A stretch of DNA of 7,705 nt from an uncultured Prevotella sp. GTDB lineage: Bacteria > Bacteroidota > Bacteroidia > Bacteroidales > Bacteroidaceae. The notes under the pieces were generated by a model that was given only the letters and a program-made list of their open reading frames with translations, searched no databases and was not told the origin of the DNA. Positions within the stretch are counted from its first letter, which is position 1; each line of letters begins with the position of its first letter. Of the stretch, positions 5,731 to 7,705 are shown one piece after another. The stretch lies in NCBI GenBank assembly GCA_937877685.1, contig CALFGU010000075.1, forward strand, positions 1 through 7,705, read 5' to 3'. A program made the position numbers and the translations under genes.

Positions 5731-6075
5731 ATGGAAATCTTGTTTAAGGATGAAAGTTATAAGATAGTGGGAGCTGCGATGAATGTCTATAATGCGTTGG
5801 GTTGTGGTTTCCTTGAGTCTGTTTATCAAGAGGCTTTGGCTATTGAATTTAAGCATGAAGGTATTCCTTTTGAGGCGGAAAAAGAAGTGCGTATTTTCTA
5901 TGCTGGGGTAGAACTTAAGCAGACTTACAAACCTGATTTCTTCTGTTATGACGGAATAATCATAGAACTTAAAGCTGTCTCCACTATAGACGCTTCACAT
6001 CGTGCTCAACTCTATAATTATCTGAAAGCAACTCAATGCAGATTAGGATTACTTATCAATTTTTGGGAACTCTAA
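5731..6075 (+). CDS. GxxExxY family protein (PD-(D/E)XK nuclease-like), 3' end frameshifted
   Basis: The 114-aa product has the family hallmark GFLESVY (26-32, G-x-x-E-x-x-Y) after a helix (IVGAAMNVYNALGCG), and a PD-(D/E)XK-like core: KPDFF with Asp69 and IELKA with Glu79 and Lys81. The helix RAQLYNYLKAT (91-101) and the strand LGLLINF (105-111) follow. The family resembles small nucleases of unknown role; activity is not established. The frame ends abruptly (WEL, stop at 6073). Removing one T from the run at 6060-6064 restores GNSNGLQVERKVL and a stop at 6104-6106, giving 124 aa, the expected family ending. So this is either a recent frameshift, a sequencing error in a T-run, or a phase-variable site. 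The start at 5731 is the first ATG after an in-frame stop at 5716-5718; a GGAG lies only 1 nt before it, too close to be a normal ribosome site. The gene is bracketed by inverted repeats. Confidence 0.85.
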   Translation: MEILFKDESYKIVGAAMNVYNALGCGFLESVYQEALAIEFKHEGIPFEAEKEVRIFYAGVELKQTYKPDFFCYDGIIIELKAVSTIDASHRAQLYNYLKATQCRLGLLINFWEL

Positions 6076-6188
6076 TGGACTACAAGTAGAACGTAAGGTG
6101 TTGTAAGAAAAAGTCCTTCCACCCGAACGGTCATTCGTGAGATTCGATAGCGATGAGCAAAAAACATCTTTTAGATGGTGATTGATAG

Positions 6189-6243
6189 TTCGTGTGATTC
6201 GTGAAATTCGTGTTCTCAAAAAATAAGTCTCGTGTTCTCAAAA
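6189..6243 (-). repeat. Right repeat copies, including the right arm of the 29-bp inverted repeat
   Basis: Bases 6189-6217 are the inverted counterpart of 5617-5645 and contain three attcgtg-type copies (6189, 6197, 6206). A further cgtgttctcaaaa at 6231-6243 repeats 6209-6221 at a 22-bp offset. An additional attcgtg lies at 6133-6139. All copies on this side of the gene have the opposite orientation to the left array. They end about 40 bp before the ettA start codon. Confidence 0.85.
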
Positions 6244-6284
6244 CAAAAACAAATCATTGATATTATAAATTATACACAATAAAC

Positions 6285-7705
6285 ATGGCAACAGTTGACG
6301 ACAAGAAAATTATTTTCTCCATGGTGGGCTTGACAAAGACCATCAAGCAGACGAACAAGACGATTCTTAAGGACATTTATCTCAGTTTCTTCTACGGCGC
6401 TAAGATTGGTATCATCGGTTTAAACGGTGCGGGTAAATCTACACTGATGAAGATTATTGCAGGGTTGGATAATGATTATCAGGGTGAGGTAGTTTTCTCT
6501 CCCGGTTACTCTGTGGGTTATCTTCCCCAGGAGCCTCAGTTGGATGATAAGAAGACGGTGAAGGAAATTGTGCAGGAAGGTGTGCAGCACATTGTTGACG
6601 CTCTTGCGGAATACGAAGAAATCAACCAGAAGTTCGGACTCCCCGAATACTACGAGGACGAGGATAAGATGAATGAACTTTTCACTCGTCAGGGAGAACT
6701 TCAGGATATTATCGATGCTACAGATGCGTGGAACTTGGACAGTCGCCTCGAACGCGCAATGGCAGCCCTTCGTTGTCCTGAGTCAGACCGCACTGCCGAA
6801 AACCTTTCGGGTGGTGAGCGTCGCCGTGTGGCACTCTGCCGTCTCTTGCTTCAGAAGCCCGACGTGTTGCTTCTTGACGAACCTACCAACCACTTGGACG
6901 CGGAAAGCATTGACTGGCTTGAACAACACTTGAACCAGTACGAGGGTACGGTAATTGCCGTTACCCACGACCGCTACTTCTTGGACGATGTGGCAGGGTG
7001 GATTCTCGAACTCGACCGTGGTGAAGGCATACCCTGGAAGGGCAACTACTCTTCATGGTTGGAGCAGAAGTCTAAGCGTATGGAGATGGAAGAAAAGGTG
7101 GCAAGCAAGCGCCGCAAGACTTTGGAACGCGAATTGGAATGGGTGCGCATGGCGCCCAAGGCACGTCAGGCAAAGGGTAAGGCACGTTTGAACTCTTACG
7201 ATAAACTCCTTGGTGAAGACCAGAAAGAAAAGGAACAGAAACTCGAAATCTTTATTCCTAATGGTCCTCGTTTGGGCAACAAGGTTATTGAAGCGCAACA
7301 CGTTGCCAAGGCTTTTGGCACAAAGCAGTTGTTCAACGACCTCAACTTCATGCTCCCGCCCAACGGTATTATTGGTGTGATTGGTCCTAACGGAGCTGGT
7401 AAGACGACACTCTTCCGCCTCATTATGGAACTCGAAAAGGCGGATGCCGGAACCTTTGAAGTGGGCGAAACGGTGAAACTTTCATACGTCGATCAGCAAC
7501 ATAAGGATATCGACCCCGCAAAGTCGGTGTACGAAGTAATTAGTGGCGGTTCGGAACTCATGCGTATGGGTGGCAGAGAAATTAACGCTCGTGCTTACCT
7601 CAGTCGCTTCAACTTCTCGGGTGCCGACCAAGAAAAACTTTGCGGTGTGCTCTCGGGTGGTGAACGCAACCGCCTACACTTGGCTATGTGCTTGAAGGAA
7701 GAGGG
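6285..7705 (+). CDS. ettA: EttA-type ABC-F ATPase, energy-dependent translational throttle (3' end outside the window)
   Basis: ABC-F proteins of this type bind the ribosomal E site and gate translation according to the ATP/ADP ratio. The frame opens at ATG 6285 (MATVDDKKIIFSMVGLTKTI) and is open for 473 codons to the window edge; the family is about 550-560 aa, so some 80-90 residues are missing. First ATPase domain: Walker A GLNGAGKS (45-52), signature LSGGERRR (174-181), Walker B and following LLDEPTNHLD (196-205), and the switch His in VTHDRYFLDD. An arm insertion with EYEEINQKFGLPEYYEDEDK lies between Walker A and the signature. The linker has the tRNA-contacting motif of EttA, KRRKTLERELEWVRMAPKAR (275-294). 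Second domain: Walker A GPNGAGKT (367-374) and signature LSGGERNR (456-463). There is no transmembrane segment. No clear promoter or Shine-Dalgarno was found; an AT-rich tract precedes the start. Confidence 0.95.
   Translation, partial: MATVDDKKIIFSMVGLTKTIKQTNKTILKDIYLSFFYGAKIGIIGLNGAGKSTLMKIIAGLDNDYQGEVVFSPGYSVGYLPQEPQLDDKKTVKEIVQEGVQHIVDALAEYEEINQKFGLPEYYEDEDKMNELFTRQGELQDIIDATDAWNLDSRLERAMAALRCPESDRTAENLSGGERRRVALCRLLLQKPDVLLLDEPTNHLDAESIDWLEQHLNQYEGTVIAVTHDRYFLDDVAGWILELDRGEGIPWKGNYSSWLEQKSKRMEMEEKVASKRRKTLERELEWVRMAPKARQAKGKARLNSYDKLLGEDQKEKEQKLEIFIPNGPRLGNKVIEAQHVAKAFGTKQLFNDLNFMLPPNGIIGVIGPNGAGKTTLFRLIMELEKADAGTFEVGETVKLSYVDQQHKDIDPAKSVYEVISGGSELMRMGGREINARAYLSRFNFSGADQEKLCGVLSGGERNRLHLAMCLKEE

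Larger units (their letters stand above)
5515..6243 (+). mobile_element. Putative repeat-bracketed GxxExxY cassette
   Basis: The segment consists of the left repeat array, the GxxExxY gene, and the right copies in inverted orientation, with a near-perfect 29-bp inverted pair (5617-5645 and 6189-6217) about 600 bp apart. The layout resembles a small mobile or REP-like unit. No target-site duplication was found next to the inverted pair and no transposase is present, so mobility is inference only. Confidence 0.3.

Overview
The window looks like chromosomal DNA from a Bacteroidota bacterium, most likely order Bacteroidales (Prevotella/Bacteroides-like). The evidence is the protein flavour of GroES, GroEL, GuaA and the EttA-type ABC-F protein, a lipoprotein whose lipobox is followed by an acidic stretch of the Bacteroidota surface-export type, near-absence of Shine-Dalgarno sequences, and promoters of the TTTG-N19-TAnnTTTG class (the one upstream of guaA is a perfect example). 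No database search was possible, so family names rest on recognised motifs.

Layout. Bases 1-2117 (minus strand) hold the groES-groL chaperonin operon, followed after 1 nt by the start of another minus-strand reading frame that runs off the window. Bases 2118-2602 are non-coding and contain the groES promoter, four tandem 21-bp units and a strong hairpin terminator. A predicted surface lipoprotein with a BIG2-like domain is at 2603-3322. Upstream of it, 3382-3573 can fold as one long rod of six nested helices, ends in a U-run and is preceded by a Bacteroidota -7 element; this is a probable small RNA, possibly 6S-like. After a poorly explained stretch with hairpins comes guaA (3953-5260, minus), with a perfect terminator and a perfect promoter. 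Its glutaminase domain is shortened and has lost the catalytic residues, so it should be an ammonia-using GMP synthase unless a separate amidotransferase partner exists.

Bases 5458-6243 hold a cassette on the plus strand: an array of 'acacgaat' repeats, a small PD-(D/E)XK-like GxxExxY gene with a single-base frameshift near its 3' end, then the same repeats in inverted orientation. A 29-bp near-perfect inverted pair brackets the gene. ettA starts at 6285 (plus) and is cut by the window end.

Functionally, the conserved genes are housekeeping: protein folding (GroES/GroEL), guanine nucleotide synthesis (GuaA) and ribosome-associated translation control (EttA). The accessory or less described parts are the rod-shaped RNA, the repeat-bracketed GxxExxY cassette, the inactive GuaA glutaminase domain and the atypical GroEL tail.
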